Assembly: GCA_025359845.1 (NCBI GenBank)
Contig: JANYDT010000064.1
Coordinates: 1 to 44,576 of the forward strand
Reading direction: 5' to 3'
Length of the DNA stretch: 44,576 nt
Source: Acidimicrobiia bacterium
Lineage (GTDB): Bacteria; Actinomycetota; Acidimicrobiia; Acidimicrobiales; JANYDT01
Part shown: in pieces, positions 27,046 through 34,961 of the stretch
Layout of the letters: each line of letters starts with the position of its first letter
How positions within the stretch are numbered: the stretch's first letter is position 1
Notes under the pieces: model-generated
Told to the model about the DNA's origin: nothing
Database searches by the model: none
Seen by the model: only the letters and a program-made list of their open reading frames with translations
Translations under genes and position numbers: made by a program

Positions 27046-27786
27046 TCAGACACCTCCCATGTACAGGTGGTGCAAGCGATCTTCGTCCCCTCTAAGTTCG
27101 TCCGCCGCGCCGTCGTAGACGACTCGTCCCTTCCGGAGGACGTAGGCCCAATCAGCGAGCCGTAGTGCTCGCTGCGCGAACTGCTCCACGAGCAGCATGG
27201 CTACGCCTCGGGAGCGGATCGTGTCGAGCAGCCTGAACAGCTGTTCGACGACGATCGGGGCCAACCCGAGCGAGAGTTCGTCGATCAGGATCACCTTGTA
27301 GTCATTGACGAGGGCTGGTGCCACGGAGAGCATCTGCTGCTCCCCTCCCGAGAGGGTTCCTGCGGCCTGTGAGGCGCGCTCTCCAAGAACCGGGAACTGC
27401 TCGAACACGCGGCGGAGGACGTCGGGATCCCGGCCGACAGAGAGCCGGAGGTTGTCCATGACCGACAGGTCGGCGAACACGCCTCGGCCTTCGGGCACGT
27501 AGCCGACCCCTAGTCGTGCGATGCGATTGCCGGGGAGCTTGGATATGTCCCGACCGTCGAGGACGGCGCTGCCCTTGATCGGCCGGTGGATGCCGGCGAT
27601 CGAGTTCATGAGCGTCGTCTTGCCGGCACCATTCGACCCAAGAATGGCGACACAGGCCCCGGGCCGGACGGCGATGCTCACGCCATGTAGCGCAACCTGG
27701 TCTTCGTAGGCGGCACGCAAGTTGTCGACGGAGAGAACGAACTTCTCCGACGTCGCCGGGGCACTGTGCTGAATGAGGGGGTTCAC
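27046..27786 (-). CDS. livF: ABC transporter ATP-binding protein, LivF type
   Basis: 246 residues. GTG 27786 overlaps the livG stop (GTGA). Walker A GSNGAGKTT, Q-loop region VGYVPEGRGVFADLSV (typical of LivF), signature LSGGEQQML, Walker B VILIDELSLGLAP, switch His replaced as usual by Gln in VEQFAQ. Two deviations: the Walker B Pro of DEPSLGLAP is Leu, and after the signature it reads SVAPAL instead of AxARAL. Hydrolyses ATP together with LivG to power import. Confidence 0.93.
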   Translation of the reverse strand: MNPLIQHSAPATSEKFVLSVDNLRAAYEDQVALHGVSIAVRPGACVAILGSNGAGKTTLMNSIAGIHRPIKGSAVLDGRDISKLPGNRIARLGVGYVPEGRGVFADLSVMDNLRLSVGRDPDVLRRVFEQFPVLGERASQAAGTLSGGEQQMLSVAPALVNDYKVILIDELSLGLAPIVVEQLFRLLDTIRSRGVAMLLVEQFAQRALRLADWAYVLRKGRVVYDGAADELRGDEDRLHHLYMGGV

Positions 27787-28577
27787 GATGTCGAAGCCCT
27801 GACCGGCTCGGCTTCGGGCTCGGCTTTCGGATCTGACGCGTCGGCGTTGCCGAGGTACGCGCGGCGCACATCCTGCGACGCTCGGATCTCCGCGGGAGTA
27901 CCCCTCGCGATCTGCTTCCCGTAGTTGAGGACCACGATCGTGTCGGCGATCGAGAGGATGAAATCCATGTCGTGCTCGACGATCAGCAGCGATAGCGAGA
28001 GTTCGGCGAGCATCTGCTCGAGCGCCGACTTGAGCAACGTCGTCTCGACGTGGTCGAGCCCGGAACAAGGCTCGTCCATGAGGATGAGCGTGGAGCCCGT
28101 CGCTACCGCCCGAGCGAGTTCCACGAGCCTGTTCGTTCCGAGTGGGAGCGTGGCGACGACCCGGTCCTCCAAGCCGACGAGCCCGAGGATCTTGAAGATC
28201 TCGTCGGCCTCTGGCGGCGTCCGCTTCCGCTTGAGCGCAAGTCGCCGGGCCAGCTCCACGTGGTCGCGAACGGTGAGCGTCCAGAACAGCTCGACGCGCT
28301 GGAACGTTCGGGCGATCCCGGCCCGCCAGGCCGAGCGCGGATTGCTGGAGCGGACGCGCACGCCGTGTACCTCGACGGTGCCCTTTGACGGGCGTACGTA
28401 ACCGCCGATCGCATTGAAGCACGTTGTCTTTCCTGCGCCGTTGGGACCGATCAGCCCGACCACCTGTCCGTAGGGAACATCAATGTCGACGTCTTCCACG
28501 GCCACGAAGCCTCCATAGCGGACGGTCAGCCCGCGTACGGACAAGGCGCAGGAAGCACTGCCCTCCACAAGCTTCAT
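27783..28577 (-). CDS. livG: ABC transporter ATP-binding protein, LivG type
   Basis: 264 residues. ATG 28577 with AAAGGGGAG is preferred over a longer upstream frame that would run into the promoter. Walker A GPNGAGKTT, NPRSAWRAGIARTFQRVELFWTLTV (LivG Q-loop), and Walker B STLILMDEPCSGLDHVE with Cys instead of the more frequent Ala. The signature is atypical: ATLPLGTNRLVELARAVAT replaces LSYGxQRxLEIARAL. C-terminus has the LivG-type NYGKQIARGTPAEI. First gene of an eight-gene operon ending at the cupin (19467), with operator D about 60 bases upstream. Confidence 0.92.
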   Translation of the reverse strand: MKLVEGSASCALSVRGLTVRYGGFVAVEDVDIDVPYGQVVGLIGPNGAGKTTCFNAIGGYVRPSKGTVEVHGVRVRSSNPRSAWRAGIARTFQRVELFWTLTVRDHVELARRLALKRKRTPPEADEIFKILGLVGLEDRVVATLPLGTNRLVELARAVATGSTLILMDEPCSGLDHVETTLLKSALEQMLAELSLSLLIVEHDMDFILSIADTIVVLNYGKQIARGTPAEIRASQDVRRAYLGNADASDPKAEPEAEPVRASTS

Positions 28578-28635
28578 GAACTCCCCTTTGTCCAACGTAG
28601 TGCTCGCGATTGACGCCTCCCTCGGCTGCCCATTG

Positions 28636-28678
28636 TTAGGCGATTGCCCAATTGTACATTCGTGACACGGCCCGTCAA
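28636..28678 (-). promoter_or_regulatory. Promoter plus operator D of the transport/dehydrogenase operon
   Basis: On the coding strand: TTGACG at 28678-28673, 16-base spacer, TACAAT at 28656-28651, then immediately TTGGGC-AATC-GCCTAA at 28651-28636. The operator shares one base with the minus-10 box and would overlap the start point. The minus-35 overlaps the hpcH-like gene's stop codon. One of the clearest copies in the set. Confidence 0.7.
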
Positions 28679-29496
28679 GACGACCCAGGGGCTGTCTCTG
28701 CGATCCCCGCAACGCGCCCGATCTCACGGAGTTCGCGCACCGCGTTCTCGAAGGCGAGGAGGAGGACGCGCCTGTCAGGGATGTGGCTGACGCAGCGGAT
28801 GCCGAGGTCGATCAGCCGCTGCGCGTCCTCGCCCGTGGCCGCCTGTGCGCCGACTCGCACACCGTGCTGGCCGCACACCGCCACGACCGCTCGCAGTGCA
28901 TCCAGCACATCGGGGTGCGAGGTCTCGCCCGGATGTCCAAGCGAGGCCGCCAGGTCCTGGCGGCCCACCTCGACGAGATCGATACCCCCGCCAGCGAGGA
29001 TCTGCGGAAGCGCCTCGACTGCTTCCATGCACTCGGCCTGGATCACCACGATGTTGTCGCGGTTGATCCGTTCGAGCGCCCCGGGACCACGGTCGATCCG
29101 GTAATCGCTGCCCGGCCCGCCGATCGTGACGCCTCGCTCACCCGACGGCGGGTACCGCATCCATCGGAGGATTCGGTCGACCTCGTCGCGGCTGCGGACG
29201 TCGGGGAACATGATGCCGTGAGCCCCGAGGTCCTGGATGCGGTTGACCTCCGGATGGCCGACCGTCGACGGTCTGACGATGACGGGCATGCCGATGGCGC
29301 GGCCCATCTCGCACATGTCGGCGATGGTCTCCCAGCCGAGCGAGGAGTGCTGCATGTCGACGAACACGTAGTCGAAGCCGACCTGCGAGAGCATCCAGAT
29401 GATGCCCGGCGCGCGCACGTACATGACCATCGTGCCGAGGAGGAGGCCGCCACCGCTGCGGAAGCGATCGGCCGGTGAGGGAAGGGGCGCGCTCAT
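28675..29496 (-). CDS. HpcH/HpaI-family aldolase
   Basis: 273 residues. ATG 29496 overlaps the cyclase stop (ATGA). TIM-barrel signatures FVDMQHSSLGWETI (catalytic His region), PVIVRPSTVGHPEVNRIQDLGAHGIMFPDV (substrate Arg) and VIQAECMEAVEALPQILA (metal Glu). Family members split 4-hydroxy-2-oxo acids or related compounds into pyruvate/glyoxylate-type acids and an aldehyde or acyl-CoA, using a divalent metal. Last gene of the CoA-transferase - cyclase - aldolase unit; a late-stage C-C cleavage is likely. Confidence 0.9.
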   Translation of the reverse strand: MSAPLPSPADRFRSGGGLLLGTMVMYVRAPGIIWMLSQVGFDYVFVDMQHSSLGWETIADMCEMGRAIGMPVIVRPSTVGHPEVNRIQDLGAHGIMFPDVRSRDEVDRILRWMRYPPSGERGVTIGGPGSDYRIDRGPGALERINRDNIVVIQAECMEAVEALPQILAGGGIDLVEVGRQDLAASLGHPGETSHPDVLDALRAVVAVCGQHGVRVGAQAATGEDAQRLIDLGIRCVSHIPDRRVLLLAFENAVRELREIGRVAGIAETAPGSS

Positions 29497-30449
29497 TTGA
29501 TCGCGTACGGATTCACCGGAGCGCCCACCGCTCCTGTCACCGGTAACGCCGGTGCGACGAAGAAGAACTCATAGACACCATCCATTGTGCAATCCTCCGA
29601 AAGTTGCTCGAGGTCGAAGATCTCGCCGAGGAGCAAGCCCATGAACACGAGCGCCACAACGTGGAACGGGCTCGCGAACTCCTCGGCTTGGTAGGGCTTC
29701 ACTTCCACGGCATAAGTGTCGGTGGCTACGGCCGCGAGGCGCCGGTCGTGGATCCACTCGAGGGTGCTCATCGCCAGGCCGGGCGCGCTGTCACCGAACC
29801 CGGTCCAACCGCGCGCGCGGCAGAGCGAGAGGTACCCGGTTCGCACCAGCAGGGCCCCGCCTTCGGAGACGTCGACGCCCTGGGCGTGCAGGGTCGCCTG
29901 TAGCTCCTCGACCTCGATCGGCTCGCCCGGCTGCAGCGACGACACGCCCCGGAATCGGGCGACGTCGGCCAGCACGCCCCGGGTCGCGAGCCGGTCGCTG
30001 AAGTTGCGTACGTCGTTGACGGCCGCACCGGAGCTCGACACGAGCGTCGCTGGTCGGCCCCCGTAGATCTGGCCGTCAAAGGCGAAATGCGCGAGGCCGT
30101 CCCATTGCGTCCCCGACTGCAAAGGCATCACCACCACATCATCGGAGATCCCGACCCCCCCGTCGCGGAGCTGCTCGGTCGGGAGCACCGTCATGAAGTG
30201 CAGCGGATTGAAGCGGCGGGGGCTCGTGGTGACCGGCCCGTCGCGGTCGACCGGCACCGACAGCGAGTGGATCACGCCCCGGCGCACGAGCGCCGCCGCG
30301 GCCGCTGTCACTTGCGGCGTGATGTGGTTCACCGTGCCGCGCTGGTCGTCTTCGCCCCACGTCGCCCAGTTGCATAGCTTACGCGCGAGCGCGACGACGT
30401 CACTCGCGGCGAGCTTGGCGCGCGGTGACGGAGGCAGTGCCGGAGCCAC
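29493..30449 (-). CDS. Cyclase-family (PF04199, kynurenine-formamidase-like) hydrolase
   Basis: 318 residues from GTG 30449, which overlaps the CoA-transferase TAG by one base; a GTG at 30494 inside that gene is the alternative. Metal/active-site region reads SGTQWDGLAHFAFDGQIYGG in place of the HxGTHxDxPxH form, a recognised subgroup pattern. Other conserved stretches: RGTVNHITPQV and ALLVRTGYLSL. Members hydrolyse amides, cyclic imides or lactone-like bonds. ATGA overlap to the aldolase indicates tight coupling. Confidence 0.87.
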   Translation of the reverse strand: MAPALPPSPRAKLAASDVVALARKLCNWATWGEDDQRGTVNHITPQVTAAAAALVRRGVIHSLSVPVDRDGPVTTSPRRFNPLHFMTVLPTEQLRDGGVGISDDVVVMPLQSGTQWDGLAHFAFDGQIYGGRPATLVSSSGAAVNDVRNFSDRLATRGVLADVARFRGVSSLQPGEPIEVEELQATLHAQGVDVSEGGALLVRTGYLSLCRARGWTGFGDSAPGLAMSTLEWIHDRRLAAVATDTYAVEVKPYQAEEFASPFHVVALVFMGLLLGEIFDLEQLSEDCTMDGVYEFFFVAPALPVTGAVGAPVNPYAIK

Positions 30450-31660
30450 TAGGAGATCGCGCCTGCTTCCTTCAGCTTCGAGATCTCGTCCCACGAGAGG
30501 CCCAACTCGAGAAGGACTTCCTCCGTGTGCTGCGCAAGCTCCGGCATCGCCCGCAGGTCGCCGAGGGCTTTCCCGCCGAACTGCAAGGGAGAAGCCGGCG
30601 AGAAGAAATGCGAGCCATCGTTGGCCGTCACGTCGGAGAAGAACCCCGTCGCGAGCGCCTGCGGGTCTTTCGCGACCTCGACCGTCGTCTGGGCGGCCGA
30701 CCAGACCGCATCGAGCGTGCCTAGGCGTTCCTGCCAGTCGTCGAGGGGCTTGCTCCCGAACATCTCGTCGAGGATCGCCACGAGCTCTTTCGAGTTCTCG
30801 GCGCGGACGTCTATGTTCGCGAAGCGCGGGTCGTCGATGAGGTCAGCGACGCCGACGTGTTTGCAGAAGTCGGCCCAGTGCCGATCGGCCTGCAGGAGGT
30901 TGAAAAATATCCAACGGTTGTCGCTCGTTCGGTAGGTGTTGACGAGCGGGTTGGGTGGGTTCAGGCGCGGCGTCCTTCGCGTGTCGGGATCGATGCCGAG
31001 AAGCGCCGCGCCGATCGTCTGCGACATCAGCCAGATCCCCATGTGGAACAGCGCTATGTCGATCTGGGTCCCCTGCCCGGTCCGCTCGCGCTGGAATAGT
31101 CCTGCGGCGATTCCCGCAGCAAGGCTGAGAGCTCCGGTGAGGTCACCGACAGAGCCGGGCATCTCGGCGGGCGAGTCGGCGTCGTAGTCGGTTAGCCGGT
31201 GCATGAGGCCCGCGCGGGCCCAAGCGGCGGCGCCGTCGAATCCGGGTTTCGCCGCGTCAGGTCCGCGTGTCCCGTAGCCGCTGCTGCGTGCGTACACGAG
31301 CTTCGGTTTGATCTTCTTGAGCGACTCGTAATCGAGCCCCAGCCGATCCAAGGCATCGACCATGAAGCTCGTGAGGAACACGTCGGACGTCTCGAGGAGC
31401 CGGTAGAGCAGGTCACGCCCATCGTCTGTGGCGAGGTCGATGCCGACGCTTCGCTTGCCGCGATTGGGAAGCTCCAGCATTGGGTTCGGGCGACCGGGGT
31501 CGACGTAGGTGCTGCGCAGACCACGATAAGGGTCGCCGTAGATCGGGTGCTCGATCTTCAAGACGTCGGCTCCCCAGTCCGCCAGGATCGCACCGGCCGT
31601 CGGGGCGCACACGTAGCCGGCCACCTCCAGCACGCGCACCCCGTTCATCACCTGGTACAA
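30449..31660 (-). CDS. CaiB/BaiF (family III) CoA-transferase no. 1
   Basis: About 403 residues. TTG 31660 is favoured because GGGGGAGG lies 5 bases before it; ATG 31648 and GTG 31651 are close alternatives, and the longer frame to 31708 would swallow the operator. N-terminal MNGVRVLEVAGYVCAPTAGAILADWGADVLKIE; DVFLTSFMVDALDRLGLDYE; GTQIDIALFHMGIW; the family's catalytic Asp is probably the D of TQIDIAL. Transfers CoA from a donor thioester to a carboxylic acid. Heads the unit with the cyclase and HpcH aldolase; operator E lies upstream. Confidence 0.92.
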   Translation of the reverse strand: MYQVMNGVRVLEVAGYVCAPTAGAILADWGADVLKIEHPIYGDPYRGLRSTYVDPGRPNPMLELPNRGKRSVGIDLATDDGRDLLYRLLETSDVFLTSFMVDALDRLGLDYESLKKIKPKLVYARSSGYGTRGPDAAKPGFDGAAAWARAGLMHRLTDYDADSPAEMPGSVGDLTGALSLAAGIAAGLFQRERTGQGTQIDIALFHMGIWLMSQTIGAALLGIDPDTRRTPRLNPPNPLVNTYRTSDNRWIFFNLLQADRHWADFCKHVGVADLIDDPRFANIDVRAENSKELVAILDEMFGSKPLDDWQERLGTLDAVWSAAQTTVEVAKDPQALATGFFSDVTANDGSHFFSPASPLQFGGKALGDLRAMPELAQHTEEVLLELGLSWDEISKLKEAGAIS

Positions 31661-31698
31661 GCTTTCCTCCCCCGGACTCCAGTGCTGCGCCCGTTGGT

Positions 31699-31714
31699 TT
31701 GGGCACATGCCTAA
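31699..31714 (-). promoter_or_regulatory. Operator E upstream of CoA-transferase no. 1
   Basis: Plus-strand TTGGGC-ACAT-GCCTAA, a near-perfect copy. On the coding strand a plausible TTGGCG ... 18 bases ... TAGGTT promoter runs straight into it. Lies 38 bases above the chosen TTG start. Confidence 0.6.
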
Positions 31715-31870
31715 CCTACACGTTTCCCGTCTCCCGCGCCAACCGACGATGGTCGCACGTCGATGCCGAGTTCGAGCTGTCCCAGTCGAGGGACTTCCAG
31801 TAGTACGGGACCTCGGGATCGGAGATGCCGGCCGTCGTAGGGAACGTCGGGTCGGTCTGACTGGGCACGG

Positions 31871-33115
31871 TCAGGCCGGCAGGAGCGCTGCGGGGACCGC
31901 CGTCGGCGGCGCAGCTGGCGTGAACCGGAACACCCGCTCTGCGTTGCCGCGGAGGATCTTGTACTTCGTCACGTCGTCGAGGCCGGCGAGCTGCTCGTGC
32001 GCCGTCTTGATGGAGTTCGGCCACGTCGAATCTGAGTGCGGGTAGTCGGTCTCGATCATCACGTTGTCGACGCCGATGAGGTCGAGGTTGCGGATGCCGC
32101 TCTCGTCCTCGATGAAGCAGCCGAACACGTGCTCCTTGAACACGGCGCGCACATCGAGAGTGAGCGGATCGACCTCGGGCTTGCCGCCGTGGATAACCGT
32201 GCCGGTGACGGCATCCATCTTGCGATCGGCGTCGGCCGCCCAGAAGCGCTGCTTGTCGAGCACCTGCGTGGCGCGCTCGAGGAAGTAGGGAATCCAGCCG
32301 ATCGCACCCTCGGACAACGCGATCTTCACCTTCGGGTAGCGCTGGAAGACCGGCCCGAACAGCCAGTCGAGCAGGGTGCCGCTGCTCTGGCAGCCGATCG
32401 CCCACGCCATCGTGGACAGCGCCGGCGCGTCATCGGACATCGTCATCCGGTGGCTCGACGAGCCCTGGTGCATGCACACCACCAGTTCGGCGTCGTGGGC
32501 CATCGACCAGACCGGATCCCAGTAGCGGTCCTTGTCGTGGATGCTCGGCAGTCCGAGCCGCACCGGGTTCTCGGAGAACGCGAACGAGCGAGCGCCCTTC
32601 CCCGCGCAGCGCTCCATCTCCACAGCGGCAGCCTTCGGGTCCCACAACGGGATGATGATCATCGGGATGAAGCGACCCGGGACGTTGCCGCACCATTCGT
32701 CGATCATCCAGTCGTTGTAGGCCTGGACGCAATGCAGGCCGAGCTCTTTGTCGTTGCCCTCGTAGAACACCTGGCCGCAGAAGCGCGTGAACGATGGGAA
32801 GCACATCGACGCGAGGATGCCGGCGCGGTCCATGTCCTCGACGCGTGCAACGGAGTCGTAGCAACCCGCTCGCATATCGGAGTAGTTGACGGCGTCAGGG
32901 CGGAACTGATCCCGCGTCTTGCCGGCGACGGCCGCGAGGCCGAGTGTCGGGACGAGGCGGTCTTCGTACTGCCAGTACTCGATGCCGTCGTCGACAACCA
33001 GCTTCGGCGCGGCATCGCGGTACTTGGTGGCCACGCGGTTCTGCCAGAGCTCTCTCGGCTCGAGAACGTGGTCGTCGACCGAGATCAACCAATTGAGGTC
33101 CAGTGTTTGGTTCAT
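31871..33115 (-). CDS. Amidohydrolase-2 family metal-dependent hydrolase/decarboxylase no. 2
   Basis: 414 residues, ATG 33115; an AAAGAACAGGAG stretch upstream provides the ribosome site. Motifs match no. 1: SVDDHVLEPRELWQNR, RAGILASMCFPSFTRFCGQ, VVCMHQGSSSHRM, ETDYPHSDSTWPNSI. The two proteins are collinear paralogues over their full length, differing mainly in the segment after the FWAA motif and at the C-terminus. Probably acts on a related or successive intermediate. Unlike no. 1 it carries the regulon operator (F) upstream. Confidence 0.92.
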   Translation of the reverse strand: MNQTLDLNWLISVDDHVLEPRELWQNRVATKYRDAAPKLVVDDGIEYWQYEDRLVPTLGLAAVAGKTRDQFRPDAVNYSDMRAGCYDSVARVEDMDRAGILASMCFPSFTRFCGQVFYEGNDKELGLHCVQAYNDWMIDEWCGNVPGRFIPMIIIPLWDPKAAAVEMERCAGKGARSFAFSENPVRLGLPSIHDKDRYWDPVWSMAHDAELVVCMHQGSSSHRMTMSDDAPALSTMAWAIGCQSSGTLLDWLFGPVFQRYPKVKIALSEGAIGWIPYFLERATQVLDKQRFWAADADRKMDAVTGTVIHGGKPEVDPLTLDVRAVFKEHVFGCFIEDESGIRNLDLIGVDNVMIETDYPHSDSTWPNSIKTAHEQLAGLDDVTKYKILRGNAERVFRFTPAAPPTAVPAALLPA

Positions 33116-33212
33116 AGGCCTACTCCTGTTCTTTCGGGAAGCGCGATCAGGGCCGGGGCGGGGACCGTGCGGGACGACCCCGTCAGCCGGGCCGAGAGCG
33201 AGCGTCTAGAAT

Positions 33213-33228
33213 TTGGGCAACTGCCTAG
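33213..33228 (-). promoter_or_regulatory. Operator F upstream of amidohydrolase no. 2
   Basis: Plus-strand TTGGGC-AACT-GCCTAG, flanked on the right by CACG exactly as in operators G and H. About 98 bases upstream of the ATG. No strong promoter boxes noted. Confidence 0.6.
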
Positions 33229-33271
33229 CACGTTGACCATGCCGGGCACAACAAGGACGGTTGAGCAGCGC

Positions 33272-33904
33272 TCAAGGCCACGGCGCAGGTTCATGCCCGT
33301 CAGGCCAAAGCGGTGCGTCGGGTTCGGGTTGCAGTCCGACGCTGTTCATGAAACCCACGGCCATTCGGTAGAGACCGCCGAGCATCGAGAGTTCGATTAG
33401 CTCCGGCTCAGACCACCGCGCCGCCAGTCGCGACCATGTCGCATCGGTGACTCGGTCGTTATCGCACAGGTCGTCGGCGAGCCTGATGAGGTCACCTTCC
33501 TCGTCGCTCCACAGCGCCGCGACGCCAGCCTCGGCGAGCGTGGCGATCTCGGCGTCCGTAAAACCGACCCGCCGGGCGATGATGGTGTGCTGCCCGAACG
33601 AGTAGACGCCACGGCAGCGCCATGCGATTCGCAAGATCACGATCTCCCGGGCACGGATCGGGAGCAGGCAGTCGTTCGCGAACATGCGGCTCAAAGCGGT
33701 GAACGGTCCGAGTAGAAGAGGGTGCTTGGCCAGCACGCCGAAGAGGTTCAACGGCCGGCCGTCAGGTCGTACCAGGCTCGCACCGGAGAGTACGGCTCCA
33801 CCGAGGATGTCGAGCACCTTCGGTGAGAGCGCATCCACCGGATCGATTCGTGTTCCGTCGTGCTCGCCGTCGCGGTGGCCTTCGCTCCGGGGGTGAACTG
33901 TCAT
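33272..33904 (-). CDS. Carboxymuconolactone-decarboxylase-like (AhpD-fold) protein no. 1
   Basis: 210 residues from ATG 33904 preceded by AAAAGGAAGG; upstream in-frame sequence crosses the operator and is not protein-like. Core CMD segment REIVILRIAWRCRGVYSFGQH followed by RRVGFTDAEIATLAE. The classical CxxC is reduced to one Cys, with a Gln-His end as in non-peroxidase CMD proteins. The fold is used for decarboxylation of lactone-like acids, retro-aldol steps and peroxide removal, so the function is open. Has its own operator (G). Confidence 0.85.
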   Translation of the reverse strand: MTVHPRSEGHRDGEHDGTRIDPVDALSPKVLDILGGAVLSGASLVRPDGRPLNLFGVLAKHPLLLGPFTALSRMFANDCLLPIRAREIVILRIAWRCRGVYSFGQHTIIARRVGFTDAEIATLAEAGVAALWSDEEGDLIRLADDLCDNDRVTDATWSRLAARWSEPELIELSMLGGLYRMAVGFMNSVGLQPEPDAPLWPDGHEPAPWP

Positions 33905-33963
33905 GGCCTTCCTTTTCCGGTCACCCGCACCGGCCGGCGCACCGACAGCCGCGTCCGAGTGGT

Positions 33964-33979
33964 TTGGACCAGGTCTTAG
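33964..33979 (-). promoter_or_regulatory. Operator G upstream of CMD-like no. 1 (weakest copy)
   Basis: Plus-strand TTGGAC-CAGG-TCTTAG followed by CACG. It diverges in both halves but sits in the right place, and the flanking bases match operators F and H. A TTGCCG ... 17 bases ... TAAGAC promoter can be drawn across it on the coding strand. Confidence 0.4.
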
Positions 33980-34022
33980 CACGTGCCCGGAGGCTCGGCA
34001 AGCGAGATCGGTCGGATGGGAC

Positions 34023-34958
34023 TCATCGTTCGAACGCCAGCCGCAGACCCGGCACGGGCCAGGGGAACTGGACGATCCGCCCGGTCTGCGAGAGTGTGAT
34101 GAAAGCCGTGCGGTGTTCGGGCCCACCGAAGCAGATGTTCGTGACGGCCAGGTCCGCGAACTCGGCCGGAAGGGTGTGGCGACGGATCGTCGAACCGTCT
34201 GCTGGGATTACAGTGACGCCGCTCTCGACGAGCGTTCCAACACACACCCTGCCACTCGAGTCCACCGCGAGGGAATCCAGTTCTTGGGCTCCACCGAATC
34301 CAGCGAGCAGCGCGAAGGGATCGAGGCCCCCACCGTAGAGCGCTGCGCGGACGCCGTATCCGGTGGATGGCTCGATCCGCCCCGGTGCCACGATACGGCG
34401 ACGCAGCACCTGTCGCGTGAAGGTCTGCGCCCAGTACAGGGTGCTCTCTTCCGGCGAGAGTCCGATGCCGTTCGGATGGTCGAGCCCGTCCACGACCCGC
34501 TCGATCCGTGAGCCGTCGGGGTTCGCGTAATAGACGGCACCACCGCCGAAGTCCGTGAACCACAAGTTGCCCGTCCGGTCGAACACGAGGTCGTTCGGGC
34601 TCACGAGTGGCGCTCCATCACAAAATGTGTGCACGAACTCGCACGCCCCCGAATCCAGGTCGACTCGCTGGATCGACGGAGCGCACATCTGGCCTGGGAG
34701 CCGACCGCCGTTGTTGCAGACGTAGAGCGCACCGTCGGGCCCCACTGCGGCGCCGTTAGGTCCTCCACCGGTGCGGCAGACCTCCGTGACGGCGCCCCCC
34801 GGCGCGGCCCTCGAGATCCGTCCCCCGTGCATCTCGACGAACACGACGGAACCGTCAAGCATCGCGACCGGGCCCTCGGGAAACGCGAGGCCGCCCGCAA
34901 CGAGCGTGACGTCGCGGAGCTCGATCGTCTCGGTGGCGATGGCTATGTCGCGCGCCAC
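34023..34958 (-). CDS. SMP-30/gluconolactonase-like protein no. 2
   Basis: 311 residues, GTG 34958, three bases after the stop of SMP-30 no. 1. Metal and catalytic residues of the family are visible: Glu in LAFPEGPV, Asn in SPNDLVFD, Asn in HPNGIGLSPEE and the Asp-containing LDSLAVDSSG. Six-bladed propeller enzymes that hydrolyse lactones with a divalent metal. Likely cytoplasmic (no signal sequence). In the unit CMD no. 2 - SMP-30 no. 1 - SMP-30 no. 2 under operator H. Confidence 0.87.
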   Translation of the reverse strand: MARDIAIATETIELRDVTLVAGGLAFPEGPVAMLDGSVVFVEMHGGRISRAAPGGAVTEVCRTGGGPNGAAVGPDGALYVCNNGGRLPGQMCAPSIQRVDLDSGACEFVHTFCDGAPLVSPNDLVFDRTGNLWFTDFGGGAVYYANPDGSRIERVVDGLDHPNGIGLSPEESTLYWAQTFTRQVLRRRIVAPGRIEPSTGYGVRAALYGGGLDPFALLAGFGGAQELDSLAVDSSGRVCVGTLVESGVTVIPADGSTIRRHTLPAEFADLAVTNICFGGPEHRTAFITLSQTGRIVQFPWPVPGLRLAFER

Positions 34959-34961
34959 GGC

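Noticed and set aside
30449-31708. CoA-transferase no. 1 starting at 31708
   Set aside because: That start would place operator E inside the gene, and the first 16 residues do not resemble the family; the TTG or ATG at 31660/31648 fits better.
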